A stretch of DNA of 64,000 bases from Candidatus Peribacteria bacterium. GTDB lineage: Bacteria > Patescibacteriota > Gracilibacteria > Peribacterales > Peribacteraceae. Below, piece after piece: positions 32,534-40,482 of the stretch; the stretch's first letter is position 1; each line of letters opens with the position of its first letter. The notes under the pieces are model-generated. The model did not search any database. It saw nothing but the letters and a program-made list of their open reading frames with translations, and had not been told where the DNA came from. Location: the NCBI GenBank assembly GCA_023245935.1, contig JAHFJM010000003.1, positions 1 to 64,000 of the forward strand. The letters run 5' to 3'. The translations under genes were made by a program, and so were the position numbers.

Positions 32534-32574
32534 TTTGCAAAAAGATTTTTCTAGCGTTGTGAGATTGCACCTGC

Positions 32575-32580
32575 TACATT
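32575..32580 (+). promoter_or_regulatory. -10 box (TACATT) of the homospermidine synthase gene, leaderless arrangement
   Basis: TACATT ends 7 nt before the ATG at 32588; no RBS. Confidence 0.45.
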
Positions 32581-32587
32581 CTGCGTC

Positions 32588-34078
32588 ATGAGAAAAGTTG
32601 TCTTTGCAGGAAAGATCCTCGTCATCGGTGCCGGAGGCGTGTCGCGTTGCGTGCTGCCGCTGCTCCTGAAGCACCTCAGCATGCCGTCGGAGAACATCAC
32701 GGTCATCGACATGACCGACTGTCGCGAGGCGCTCTCCACCGTTCTTGTGGAAGGCGTGCAGTTCATTCGCGATCGCATCACGCAGGAAGGGTATGCCGAG
32801 CAGCTGTCGAAGTACGTCGTACCCGGGGACATGATCATCGATCTCGCGTGGAACATCGACACGGTCGCGCTTCTGACATGGTGTCATGAACACGGCGTCA
32901 CGTACGTGAATACCTCGACGGAGCTCTGGGATCCGTATCAGAAGACGTCCAAAGTGACGGATCGCACGCTCTACGTCCGTCACATGGAGATCCGCAAAAT
33001 GATTGCCGGTTGGGGCAAGGTGAAGGGACCGACGGCGATCCTGGAGCATGGAGCGAACCCGGGTTTGGTGTCGCATTTCACGAAGATGGGGCTTCTCGAT
33101 ATTGCCAAGAAGGTGCTTGGGAAGAAGGGGAAGAATGGGAATGGACACGGTGATGCGGTTGCGAATGGCAACGGTGCGCAGAAAGAGGCGATTGCGCGTG
33201 CCGCGGAGTCGCAGTCGTTCAATGTGCTTGCGCAGCTGCTTGGGGTGAAGGTGATCCACATCAGCGAGATCGACACGCAGATCACGAGCGAGCCGAACAC
33301 GTACGACGAATTCCTGAACACGTGGAGCGTCGAAGGATTCTTTGAGGAGGGAACGTCTCCCGCAGAAATGGGCTGGGGCACGCACGAGCAGGTTTTGCCG
33401 CCCGACGCCCATCAGCACGAAACGGGACCGAAGAACCAGATCTGTCTCTCGCGCTTCGGCATCAATACGTTCGTGCGTTCCCGCGTGCCGAGCGACGAAA
33501 TTCTCGGGATGGTGGTGCGTCACGGCGAAGCGTTCACGATGTCGGATGCACTGACCGTTTGGGACAAGGACAAGGCAATCTATAGACCGACGGTGCACTA
33601 CGCCTATTCTCCGTGTTTGGCTGCCGTTGCATCGCTGCATGCGCTTCGAGCGAATCATTACAAGATGCAGGGGAAGTTCCGCATCATGAACGACGACATC
33701 GTGAGCGGCGTCGACGAGCTGGGTGTGCTGATCATGGGACATGAATTCAAATCGTGGTGGACGGGCAGCATTCTGGGCATCGATGAAGCGAACAAGCTCG
33801 TTCCCAATCAGAATGCGACGACGTTGCAGGTTGCCGCTGCCGTGCTCGCTGCGGTGATCTGGATGATCAAGAATCCCAAAGAGGGTGTGCTCGTCCCGGA
33901 TCAGCTTCCGCATACGGAGATTCTGAAGGTCGCGGCTCCGTACCTTGGTGATGTGGTCTCGATACCGCTCGATTGGTATCCCAATGATTTCAATGCAGTC
34001 GAGCCGTCCGAGCAGGGAGCACAGTTTGTGAATGATGCGTCGGCTTGGCAATTCAATAGATTTCTCTGGAAGTTCTGA
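32588..34078 (+). CDS. hss: Homospermidine synthase
   Basis: 496 residues with an N-terminal Rossmann fold (ILVIGAGGVSRCVLPLLLKH, residues about 10-29) and the saccharopine-dehydrogenase-like architecture of bacterial homospermidine synthase, which uses NAD to build homospermidine from putrescine or spermidine. Further family-like segments: DLAWNIDTVALL, YVNTSTELWDPY, ILEHGANPGLVSHF, and GHEFKSWWTG near 386. An Asn/Gly/Lys-rich loop (about 178-200, KKGKNGNGHGDAVANGNG) looks like a lineage-specific insertion. No other polyamine gene is in the window. Related saccharopine-dehydrogenase-like enzymes are the main alternative. Confidence 0.82.
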   Translation: MRKVVFAGKILVIGAGGVSRCVLPLLLKHLSMPSENITVIDMTDCREALSTVLVEGVQFIRDRITQEGYAEQLSKYVVPGDMIIDLAWNIDTVALLTWCHEHGVTYVNTSTELWDPYQKTSKVTDRTLYVRHMEIRKMIAGWGKVKGPTAILEHGANPGLVSHFTKMGLLDIAKKVLGKKGKNGNGHGDAVANGNGAQKEAIARAAESQSFNVLAQLLGVKVIHISEIDTQITSEPNTYDEFLNTWSVEGFFEEGTSPAEMGWGTHEQVLPPDAHQHETGPKNQICLSRFGINTFVRSRVPSDEILGMVVRHGEAFTMSDALTVWDKDKAIYRPTVHYAYSPCLAAVASLHALRANHYKMQGKFRIMNDDIVSGVDELGVLIMGHEFKSWWTGSILGIDEANKLVPNQNATTLQVAAAVLAAVIWMIKNPKEGVLVPDQLPHTEILKVAAPYLGDVVSIPLDWYPNDFNAVEPSEQGAQFVNDASAWQFNRFLWKF

Positions 34079-34115
34079 GAAATCTCTGAAAAATGCAGGC
34101 TGCTTTGTCAGCTTC

Positions 34116-34163
34116 ACAAAAATTTCACTCAACGTATACGAATACGCCTCGTGAAATTTTTGT
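34116..34163. terminator. Hairpin after hss
   Basis: A perfect 13-bp stem ACAAAAATTTCAC (34116-34128) / GTGAAATTTTTGT (34151-34163) with a 22-nt loop. The stem itself holds A5 and T5, so it could terminate in either direction. The 250-nt gap between hss and the next ATG contains nothing else clear. Confidence 0.5.
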
Positions 34164-34330
34164 TCACTTCCTCGCATCCTGCTATTTTTGAGAGATTTCT
34201 TCCCTCAGTAAGGAACTTTTCTACTTCGTCTTCGCGTCTCTCTTCGCTTTCATTAGACGTTTTTTTGCCATGCCCTGACTTCGATTCATTCTCTTGTTTC
34301 ATCCTGCTGCAATCGGTCGATACTGCGCTC

Positions 34331-35125
34331 ATGGAAAACACCCCATCAACATCATCGGCACTCGAGGAACTGGGCGGAGCGGAAATTGCGGATTCTCTGT
34401 ACGAACGGAAACTGAAAGAAGCGAAAACGATCGGCGATGTGCGAAGCGAACTTCATAGTCTCCTCAGTGAGGTTGGTTCGGACGGAGCGATTGGAGAGAG
34501 GATGCAGAAGATTGCGGAGTCCGTCGATCATGCGACGGAATCCGGAGCGCATGACAATATTGCTGTAGCGGATGATCTCGGACCCAATGTTCTTGGTCTG
34601 AATAAAATGGGTTCGGATGAATCGATGCTGCGCCGTGATCAACTGGGCTCGGATCAGATCATCAATCATACAGATGAGACGAAGGATACAGTTCTTCATG
34701 AGAACAGCCCCGACGTCGGGCATAGGGGACAGGATCCGAATGCAGTCTCCACGCTTGCGGTGATCGATGAAACAGGGAAGATGCACAGTCCGACGACGGT
34801 CATCGAAGGTGATGTTGTCTCGGGAGTGTCGCAGCATTTGGGAAAGCGTCGTGAAGGACTACCCGAGAAAACGTACCTGGAAGGCGCCGATCTCGTGGAG
34901 AAAATCGGTGCGGGAACCGTGAAGAGTTACGTGCGGAAGGGCGGAGCGAATGTCGGGAATCATCTGCAGACGGAAATCTGGAGAATGCAGCCGTCCATCA
35001 CGCTCGAGCAGATGCGTGCTCAGGGTGCCGCAGTCGGCATGAGCGAAGCGCAGATTCTTGAGGTAGCAAAGGAGCAGGGCAAAATGCCGAAGGAGGAGGA
35101 AGTACCGGTTGCGCTTGCGGTGTAA
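34331..35125 (+). CDS. Hypothetical protein
   Basis: 264 residues, acidic and hydrophilic, no signal peptide or membrane helix. The N-terminal part is helical (ALEELGGAEIADSLYERKLKEAKTIGDVRSELHSLL); the middle is Asp/Asn/Gly-rich; the end is again helical and acidic. No known domain is recognised. The start at 34331 is chosen because the 60 in-frame codons upstream are Ser/Phe-rich and overlap the hss terminator hairpin. GATACT ends 6 nt before the ATG. The small hypothetical proteins at 26.6 and 54.1 kb have similar style but no clear shared motif. Confidence 0.6.
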   Translation: MENTPSTSSALEELGGAEIADSLYERKLKEAKTIGDVRSELHSLLSEVGSDGAIGERMQKIAESVDHATESGAHDNIAVADDLGPNVLGLNKMGSDESMLRRDQLGSDQIINHTDETKDTVLHENSPDVGHRGQDPNAVSTLAVIDETGKMHSPTTVIEGDVVSGVSQHLGKRREGLPEKTYLEGADLVEKIGAGTVKSYVRKGGANVGNHLQTEIWRMQPSITLEQMRAQGAAVGMSEAQILEVAKEQGKMPKEEEVPVALAV

Positions 35126-35128
35126 TTC

Positions 35129-35216
35129 TTCGAGACGCGTTCACTGATGCTCAAGCTCCTCAGCATGACAATGAACACGAACTGTCATGGTGAGGAGCAC
35201 ATCAGTGCGTCTCGAA
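35129..35216. repeat. 88-bp interrupted inverted repeat between convergent genes
   Basis: The outer arms TTCGAGACGC (35129-35138) and GCGTCTCGAA (35207-35216) are perfectly complementary. Inner arms also pair, notably ACTGATG with CATCAGT and CATGACA with TGTCATG around a 12-nt loop, with CTCCTCA facing TGAGGAG. It fills the gap between the hypothetical gene and folE and could terminate both. Confidence 0.8.
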
Positions 35217-35223
35217 CCATGAC

Positions 35224-35763
35224 TTACCGAATGAGATTGAGAAACTCTTGCCTCGTCCTCGCATCCCGCTTGAAACTGCCTGCCACAGAACTCGTGACCG
35301 CAATCGAGTGTTGCTTCTCAACTCCTCGCATCATCATGCAGAAGTGACTCGCTTCAATGACAACACCGATCCCAATCGGCTTTAATACCTGCTGCAGCGC
35401 ATTGCAGATCTCCTGCCCGAGCCGTTCTTGTGTCTGCAGGCGGCGCGCGAACATATCGATGATGCGCGGGATTTTACTGAGACCGATGACATGCTTGCTC
35501 GGGATGTAGCCGACGTGCACTTTGCCGGAGAAGGGCAGCAGATGGTGCTCGCAGAGCGAGTAGCACTCGATGTCCTTCACGATGATCATCCCGTCGGTGT
35601 CAGCCGGGAAGAGCGCACCGTTCACGACGTTCTTGAGATCCAGATCGTATCCCGACGTCAGAAATTCCATGGCATCGCTGCAGCGCTTCGGCGTGCGCTT
35701 GAGCCCGGGGCGATTGCTGTCTTCGCCGATACGCTTGAGGAGGGTTTTGTAGAGCTGTTCCAT
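35224..35763 (-). CDS. folE: GTP cyclohydrolase I
   Basis: First step of folate synthesis: GTP to dihydroneopterin triphosphate. 179 residues from the ATG at 35763. Motifs: zinc ligands in [11 protein letters not shown] and [38 protein letters not shown], and [12 protein letters not shown] at the end. An in-frame TTG at 35796 would add 11 residues and is less likely; TATACT ends 9 nt before the ATG. Last gene of a folB-folK-folE run. Confidence 0.95.
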   Translation of the reverse strand: MEQLYKTLLKRIGEDSNRPGLKRTPKRCSDAMEFLTSGYDLDLKNVVNGALFPADTDGMIIVKDIECYSLCEHHLLPFSGKVHVGYIPSKHVIGLSKIPRIIDMFARRLQTQERLGQEICNALQQVLKPIGIGVVIEASHFCMMMRGVEKQHSIAVTSSVAGSFKRDARTRQEFLNLIR

Positions 35764-35792
35764 GAGGAGGGGAGTATATCGTTTTTTCTGTC

Positions 35793-36278
35793 TCAAAAAA
35801 GTTGTATGTTCGTTTTTCTACATTCCTGCCCTTTCACGTCCGGCAAATACGACTGCAATGTTCGGTGAAAGATCGGATGCATGAGTTCGCCTCCGCCAAG
35901 TTCCAGGAGCGGCTCCAGAACGAATCTCCGTTCATGAAGTTTCGGATGCGGGAGAATCGGGTCTTCTGTTCGCACTTCTTCGCCAACCAAAAGCAAATCC
36001 AGATCAATCGTTCTCGGTCCGTACCGGAAGGGGGGAGATTTCTTCAGTGTTTTTTCAATCTTCTGCAATTTCTTCAGAATCTCAGTCGGCGTCTCATCAC
36101 TTTCAAATCGACATGCGGCATTCAGAAAATCCGCCTGGTCATTTACCTCCATCGCTTTCGATCGCCAGACAGAAGAGAAGCTGATGCCGGACCATTGCTC
36201 CTGTAGCAGTGCCCCTGCAGCCCTCAGATTCGTCTCAGGATCGATGTTCGAGCCTAGGGCGACAAAGACTGTTGCTAT
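35793..36278 (-). CDS. folK: HPPK (6-hydroxymethyl-dihydropterin pyrophosphokinase) with no standard start codon
   Basis: Transfers pyrophosphate from ATP to hydroxymethyl-dihydropterin. The reading frame encodes [18 protein letters not shown] at the N-terminus, FLNAACRF, the HPPK signature [13 protein letters not shown], and [16 protein letters not shown]. The full domain needs the frame to begin near 36278, but no ATG, GTG, TTG or CTG occurs between the upstream in-frame stop and the conserved VALGSN. ATA at 36278-36276 overlaps the folB stop as ATAG and would give 161 residues, the normal HPPK size. The first ATG (36152) would delete the N-terminal third, including ALGSN. Alternatives: a -1 frameshift from folB, or a sequence error. 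Confidence 0.85.
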   Translation of the reverse strand: MATVFVALGSNIDPETNLRAAGALLQEQWSGISFSSVWRSKAMEVNDQADFLNAACRFESDETPTEILKKLQKIEKTLKKSPPFRYGPRTIDLDLLLVGEEVRTEDPILPHPKLHERRFVLEPLLELGGGELMHPIFHRTLQSYLPDVKGQECRKTNIQLF

Positions 36279-36619
36279 GGTCGTACGATCGTAACAGAGG
36301 CGGATTCGAGGGGGAGCATCGGTTTCTTCGTGACGGTCACCTTCACACCCCCCTTAGGTTTGAAGTTCTTCAGGATCGTCGCAGCAATATCTTCTGCAAA
36401 ACGTTCGATCGTTTTTCGTTCGGTATTCGCCAGAATCTGAACTTCGTCCGTGACGTCTGCGTAATCGAGACCGTGAGAAACATCATCACTCATCGCAACT
36501 TGTTTCAGAGGAAGAAACATCTCGACCGTCACGAGAATTTCCTGTGCAGTGTTTCGTTCATCATCCGGAACGCCGATAGAAGTCTGAACACGAATGTTCC
36601 GGAGAAGGATGGAGTCCAT
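36275..36619 (-). CDS. folB: Dihydroneopterin aldolase
   Basis: Cleaves dihydroneopterin to hydroxymethyl-dihydropterin, the FolK substrate. 114 residues with RNIRVQTSIGVPDDER (FolB IGVxxxER-type start), LDYADVTDEV, ERKTIERFAEDIA and VKVTVTKKPMLPLESASVTI at the C-terminus. TACACT (36631-36626) ends 6 nt before the ATG without an RBS, so the operon likely begins here with a leaderless message. Its stop overlaps the folK frame. Confidence 0.93.
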   Translation of the reverse strand: MDSILLRNIRVQTSIGVPDDERNTAQEILVTVEMFLPLKQVAMSDDVSHGLDYADVTDEVQILANTERKTIERFAEDIAATILKNFKPKGGVKVTVTKKPMLPLESASVTIVRP

Positions 36620-36639
36620 AGGGTCAGTGTACCATCTGC

Positions 36640-36674
36640 TTGCGTTCTGGCGATGCGTACGCTACAATGTACGT
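36640..36674 (+). promoter_or_regulatory. Toxin-antitoxin promoter with overlapping inverted repeat
   Basis: TTGCGT (36640-36645), a 17-bp spacer, then TACAAT (36663-36668), ending 6 nt before the ATG. An inverted repeat GCGTAC (36655-36660) / GTACGT (36669-36674) brackets the -10 box, where binding by the antitoxin would block RNA polymerase. Confidence 0.65.
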
Positions 36675-36956
36675 ATGAACAAGTTCATGACTGCAACACA
36701 GGCGAGAAAGACGTTCTATGCCGTGATCGACGCGGCAGAAAAGCCAGGAGTCGCCATCGCCATTACGCACGAAGGCATCCCTAAGGTTGTCGTCATGTCT
36801 TTCGAAGAATACGAAGGATGGCAGGAGACGATGGAGATCAGATCGGATCCTGAACTTGTCAGAGATCTTGATGAGGTTATGAAAGAGATGAAAGCAGGAA
36901 AGATTCACAAGAATACAGTGAGTCTCGATGCTGTAAAAAAGAGACTCAAGCTCTAA
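36675..36956 (+). CDS. Phd/YefM-family antitoxin
   Basis: 93 residues. The N-terminal Phd/YefM DNA-binding fold is seen in MTATQARKTFYAVIDAA, VAIAITHEGIPKVVVMSFEEYEGW. The acidic/basic C-terminal helix (about 55-93) is the usual toxin-neutralising part. The toxin gene begins 2 nt after the stop. Autoregulation through the inverted repeat overlapping the promoter is expected for this family. Confidence 0.88.
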   Translation: MNKFMTATQARKTFYAVIDAAEKPGVAIAITHEGIPKVVVMSFEEYEGWQETMEIRSDPELVRDLDEVMKEMKAGKIHKNTVSLDAVKKRLKL

Positions 36957-36958
36957 GT

Positions 36959-37210
36959 ATGTATGCCGTTGAAGTAAAAAAGAAGGCAATGAAAGCAATA
37001 CTTGCTCTCTCCACAAGAGATCAGCAAAAAATTCTTCTCGCTTTTGATGTGCTGAGAGAGAATCCTATGGCAGGAAAGATGCTGGAGGGAGAGTACAAGG
37101 GACTTCGGTCGCTGCGTGTGTGGCCGTACCGCATACTCTATGCAGTTGACCATGGGACTGTCACCGTCACCGTGGTGAAGGTCGCACACAGGAAAGATGT
37201 CTACAGATGA
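36959..37210 (+). CDS. RelE/ParE-family toxin
   Basis: 83 residues with a RelE-like fold: VEVKKKAMKAILAL, then GLRSLRVWPYRILYAVDHGTVTVTVVKVAHRKDVYR, the conserved Arg-rich and Tyr-containing beta strands of mRNA-cleaving RelE toxins. The C-terminal HRKDVYR matches the active-site end of RelE proteins. It overlaps the convergent secD gene by 10 nt at the 3' end. Confidence 0.88.
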   Translation: MYAVEVKKKAMKAILALSTRDQQKILLAFDVLRENPMAGKMLEGEYKGLRSLRVWPYRILYAVDHGTVTVTVVKVAHRKDVYR

Positions 37211-39642
37211 TCCTGCACTTGATTCGTCTCTCCTTTCTTCACTCCGAACAAATCCAGTCTCTCGGCAAGCGGCGAGGAGGCGATTTTGCGGCAGAGGAAG
37301 CGCGAGACGACGATTGCCGTGAACAGCGAGATGAAGATACCGATCATGAGCGTGATGGCGAACCCGCGGATGATGCTCGTGCCGATCGTGAAGAGGATGA
37401 GGCAGGTGATGAGCGTCGACGTGTTGCCGTCACGAACGCTCGGCCATGCTTTGCGGAATCCCGTTTCGACGGCTGTCTTCAGCATTTTCCCTTTGCGCAG
37501 TTCTTCCTTTATGCGCTCGAAGGCGAGCACGTTGGCGTCCACAGCCATGCCCATACTGAGGATGATGCCGGCGATACCTGCGAGCGTGAGCACGACGTAC
37601 TGGTTCGAGATCAAACCGATCGGGAGTTTCGTGGATGCGATGAGAAGGACGACGTAGAACAGGAGCGCGATGCTTGCGAGCACGCCGAGCACGCGGTAGA
37701 TGAAGATCAGGAAGAGACAGAGAATCAGAAGACCGACGGCGGCAGCCGTAATCGACTGCTTGAGTGCGCTGCTGCCGAGCGTTGCTTCGATCGTGCTCTG
37801 ACCCGACAGGTAAATCGGCGCCGGAATGGCACCGGTATTCAAGTCCTGCGCAAGGTTCTGCGCTTCCTTGATGTCGCGGCTTCCCGTGATGACGGCGTTG
37901 CCGCCGACAATCTCATTCTGGACGGTCGGGGCTGAGACCAGTTCGCCGCCGACGAAGATGGCGATGCGCTTGTTGATATTGCGCTTCGTGAGTTCCTGGA
38001 AGAGCTTGCCGCCTTCCTCGTCGAACTGGATCTGCACGACGGGGATGTTCGTGACGGGATCGAACGAAACCGCTGCCGAGCGGAATCTGCGTCCGTTCAG
38101 TTCCGTGTCTTTCCAACCCGTCGGTTCCATGGAGAAGAAGATGCTGCGGATGACGATCTGACTTTCGGTGCGCTTCACCTCGCCTTTCTCCACTTTTGCG
38201 ATCAACTCTTTCGCTTTGGAGAGATCGCCTTTCAGTCGCAGCAACGAGTAGCTCACTTTCGTCGGTGAGAGGCTCGGAGCTTTGTCTGCTTTGATGATGT
38301 GGAACCCGAACGGCGTCTCGACGATATCGCTGATCTGACCTTGTTTGAGTGCGAATGCAGCCTGTTCGAACGGTGCCACCATCTGTCCGCGTTGGATGAC
38401 GCCGAGAGATCCGGCCTGTTCTTTTGACGGACCGTCGGAGACCGTTTTTGCGAGCGTTTGGAAATCGCTTCCCTGCGCCAGTTGCTGCTTGATCGACTTG
38501 ATCAGCGTCATTGCCTGTTCTTTCGTTCGTTTGACTGTTGCATCGGCGCGTTCTGCTCCCTTGTACTGGATCAGAATGTGGCTTGCGGTCATCTCCTCCG
38601 TTCCGTCAGTCCGACCGACGAGGTAGAGGATGCCGCTGTCTCCGTTCTCGAGTGAGACGGCTTCCTGCGTGCCGATGGTCATCGACGTGAGGAGTGTGCC
38701 GATTTCCTTCGGCGCAGTCGCGATGTCCACCGTGTCTTTCTTCGTGACCACGGAATCGGGAAGAGTGCTTGCCAGCTCATCGTAGGCTTCGCGCGGGTCC
38801 GTGAGAGGTCTCTCCGCGGGAGCCGGATCCGTCAGCAGTTTCGTGAGGTAGATTCCTTTGATGTCTTTGACGACCTGCTGCCCGTTTGCATCCTGACCGG
38901 TCGCCTGGATGACGGCTTCGGTCTTGAGGACCGGATCCGACGCCTTTCGCTTGGCAAGAACCTCGAGCCCTTTCGGGAGAGAGCTCAGAAACAGCGGGCG
39001 TGCGTCGAAGTACGTGACACCGAGCGTCGAGCTCAAGTCCTGTCCGTAGACTTGCAGATTTCCCGTTCCGGTCGTGACCGCGCGATACACCGCGTCCGCC
39101 TTTGCCCGCGCTTTGTTCTCAAATTCGATGGTTGCGCCGCTGAATTCTTCTTTGAACTCCAACTGGATCGTCTTGCCGACGGTCGCGATGCATTTGTTGA
39201 CATCGATGACCCCCGGACACTCCACGAGAAGATGTTTCTCATTGCCGAAGTATGACGGCGTGATGGTCGCTTCGCTGACACCGAGACCGTTGATACGGCG
39301 CTCGAGAACCGTACGGATGGCTTCCACAAGGGCAAGATGCTGCTGCTGCACGTTCTGGAGCTCAAACTGCTTCGCGAGAACTTCCTTATTGTTCTGACTG
39401 TCGCTCTTCAGTGTGGCGATATCCTTCTTCAGTTGATCTTCGCGTGCGATGATTTCATCTTCGGAAATTCTGAAGTCGAGCTGCGTGCCGCCGGCAAGGT
39501 CCAAACCGAGGTGAACGGAAGGCCTCAGGAACTTCGGGAAGTGCGTCTTCCACGAGTCGGGCATTGCGATCAGCGTGCAGAAGATTCCGACGACGACCGT
39601 GACGGTTGGCCAGAAGGTGGAGCGTTGTTCAGAGGAAGCCAT
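37201..39642 (-). CDS. secD: Protein translocase SecD with an inserted parvulin (PpiC) domain
   Basis: 813 residues from the ATG at 39642. SecD uses the proton-motive force to finish protein export. Seen: TM1 (about 12-28), LGLDLAGGTQLDF (45-57), the first periplasmic region (RRINGLGVSEATITP), then at 351-455 a complete parvulin peptidyl-prolyl isomerase domain (ASHILIQYKG, AGSLGVIQRGQMV, FEQAAFALKQGQISDIVETPFGFHIIK). The SecD head domain resumes (VQIQFDEEGGKLFQEL, IFVGGELVSAP, VITGSRDIKEAQNLA), followed by five membrane helices with MAVDANVLAFERIKEELR. Typical SecD is 500-620 residues. SecF is not in the window. An in-frame ORF extends 144 residues upstream but is compositionally spurious. 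Confidence 0.93.
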   Translation of the reverse strand: MASSEQRSTFWPTVTVVVGIFCTLIAMPDSWKTHFPKFLRPSVHLGLDLAGGTQLDFRISEDEIIAREDQLKKDIATLKSDSQNNKEVLAKQFELQNVQQQHLALVEAIRTVLERRINGLGVSEATITPSYFGNEKHLLVECPGVIDVNKCIATVGKTIQLEFKEEFSGATIEFENKARAKADAVYRAVTTGTGNLQVYGQDLSSTLGVTYFDARPLFLSSLPKGLEVLAKRKASDPVLKTEAVIQATGQDANGQQVVKDIKGIYLTKLLTDPAPAERPLTDPREAYDELASTLPDSVVTKKDTVDIATAPKEIGTLLTSMTIGTQEAVSLENGDSGILYLVGRTDGTEEMTASHILIQYKGAERADATVKRTKEQAMTLIKSIKQQLAQGSDFQTLAKTVSDGPSKEQAGSLGVIQRGQMVAPFEQAAFALKQGQISDIVETPFGFHIIKADKAPSLSPTKVSYSLLRLKGDLSKAKELIAKVEKGEVKRTESQIVIRSIFFSMEPTGWKDTELNGRRFRSAAVSFDPVTNIPVVQIQFDEEGGKLFQELTKRNINKRIAIFVGGELVSAPTVQNEIVGGNAVITGSRDIKEAQNLAQDLNTGAIPAPIYLSGQSTIEATLGSSALKQSITAAAVGLLILCLFLIFIYRVLGVLASIALLFYVVLLIASTKLPIGLISNQYVVLTLAGIAGIILSMGMAVDANVLAFERIKEELRKGKMLKTAVETGFRKAWPSVRDGNTSTLITCLILFTIGTSIIRGFAITLMIGIFISLFTAIVVSRFLCRKIASSPLAERLDLFGVKKGETNQVQDHL

Positions 39643-39682
39643 AAGAGAGGGAAAGAAGACGTTAAAGGAATGAGAACGATGT

Positions 39683-40378
39683 TCAGGGATTCGTGAAGCT
39701 GACAAAGAGTCCGACGTTGACATCATCCGCAAACACTTCGGCGATTGCCGCCGAAGGAATGCCGCTGATGATGACGTGATCCTCAACTTTTTCCGTTGTG
39801 ATCGACATTTTGGAGACCAGAAGATCCCGAACGAAGACTCCGAGATTCTTCCCGACATTCTGCGTAAAGACGTCGGCAAGAGCTTTCTTGCCTTCTTCCG
39901 TGAACTGCAACTCGATCGAGACGACGCCTGTCGCCTTATTTCCGACTGCTTGCACCCAGACAATGCTTGATCCCGTGAGCGTTGTTTCCGTCCAGTCACC
40001 CGCCTGCACTGAAGCTTCGGTGGGCAGGCTCGCATTCGTGTCATTCTTTGTGTCTTTTGCCTTCGGCTCTTCAATGCGAAGATCGAAGGTGAACGGTTCT
40101 GCCAGGATTTCCTTCGTTCTGCTTGCCGTTTCCGCAGTCGGGAGCGTCAGTGTGAGAGTTGCGGTGTTCGTTCCGGTCGGCACCACGCTCGCATGCGCAT
40201 TCTTCACGTTGATTGCAGCGAGGCGACGATTCATCACGCGTTCGGTTGCCTGCACCAATGACAATACTTTTGCGGAGTCCGATGCCCGAATCGTCAATTT
40301 CTGCACGATCTTCTGTTCCCCGCTGCATGCAGCGAGGCTGAGAGCAAAGCCGATCAGGAGGAATATGTTCCTTTTCAT
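39683..40378 (-). CDS. Lipoprotein resembling the SecD periplasmic domain
   Basis: 231 residues with lipoprotein signal MKRNIFLLIGFALSLAAC (lipobox LAAC). The mature part resembles SecD periplasmic segments: VMNRRLAAINVKNAHASVVP parallels SecD RRINGLGVSEATITP, and VSIELQFTEEGKKALADVF...LGVFVRDLLVSKMSI...ISGIPS parallels the VQIQFDEEGGKLFQEL...IFVGGELVSAP head. It has no export membrane helices. It starts upstream of secD on the same strand with a 40-nt gap, so the two are probably co-expressed. Role unknown; a stand-alone SecD-head partner is inference. Confidence 0.7.
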   Translation of the reverse strand: MKRNIFLLIGFALSLAACSGEQKIVQKLTIRASDSAKVLSLVQATERVMNRRLAAINVKNAHASVVPTGTNTATLTLTLPTAETASRTKEILAEPFTFDLRIEEPKAKDTKNDTNASLPTEASVQAGDWTETTLTGSSIVWVQAVGNKATGVVSIELQFTEEGKKALADVFTQNVGKNLGVFVRDLLVSKMSITTEKVEDHVIISGIPSAAIAEVFADDVNVGLFVSFTNP

Positions 40379-40482
40379 GTGCGCGCAACTATATCTCTGA
40401 CATCAATTCTGCGCAAAGGGAACATGTGTGGTAGAAAGACGGCAATGTCCTCTGTACACTCCCTTCAATTTCTCCTCCACTC

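Noticed and set aside
31865-34177. 770-codon minus-strand open frame opposite folA and hss
   Set aside because: It is antisense to two well-supported genes, Arg/His-rich with no domain, and arises from the codon pattern of the real genes.
35764-35796. TTG start of folE, adding 11 residues
   Set aside because: The ATG at 35763 matches the usual GTP cyclohydrolase N-terminus better and has a -10 box 9 nt upstream.
37207-37935. 242-codon plus-strand acidic frame inside secD
   Set aside because: Asp/Glu/Arg-rich shadow of the SecD membrane region; no start signals.
39643-40074. 144-residue N-terminal extension of SecD
   Set aside because: Arg/Ser-rich shadow of the lipoprotein gene; SecD normally begins just before its first membrane helix, as at 39642.
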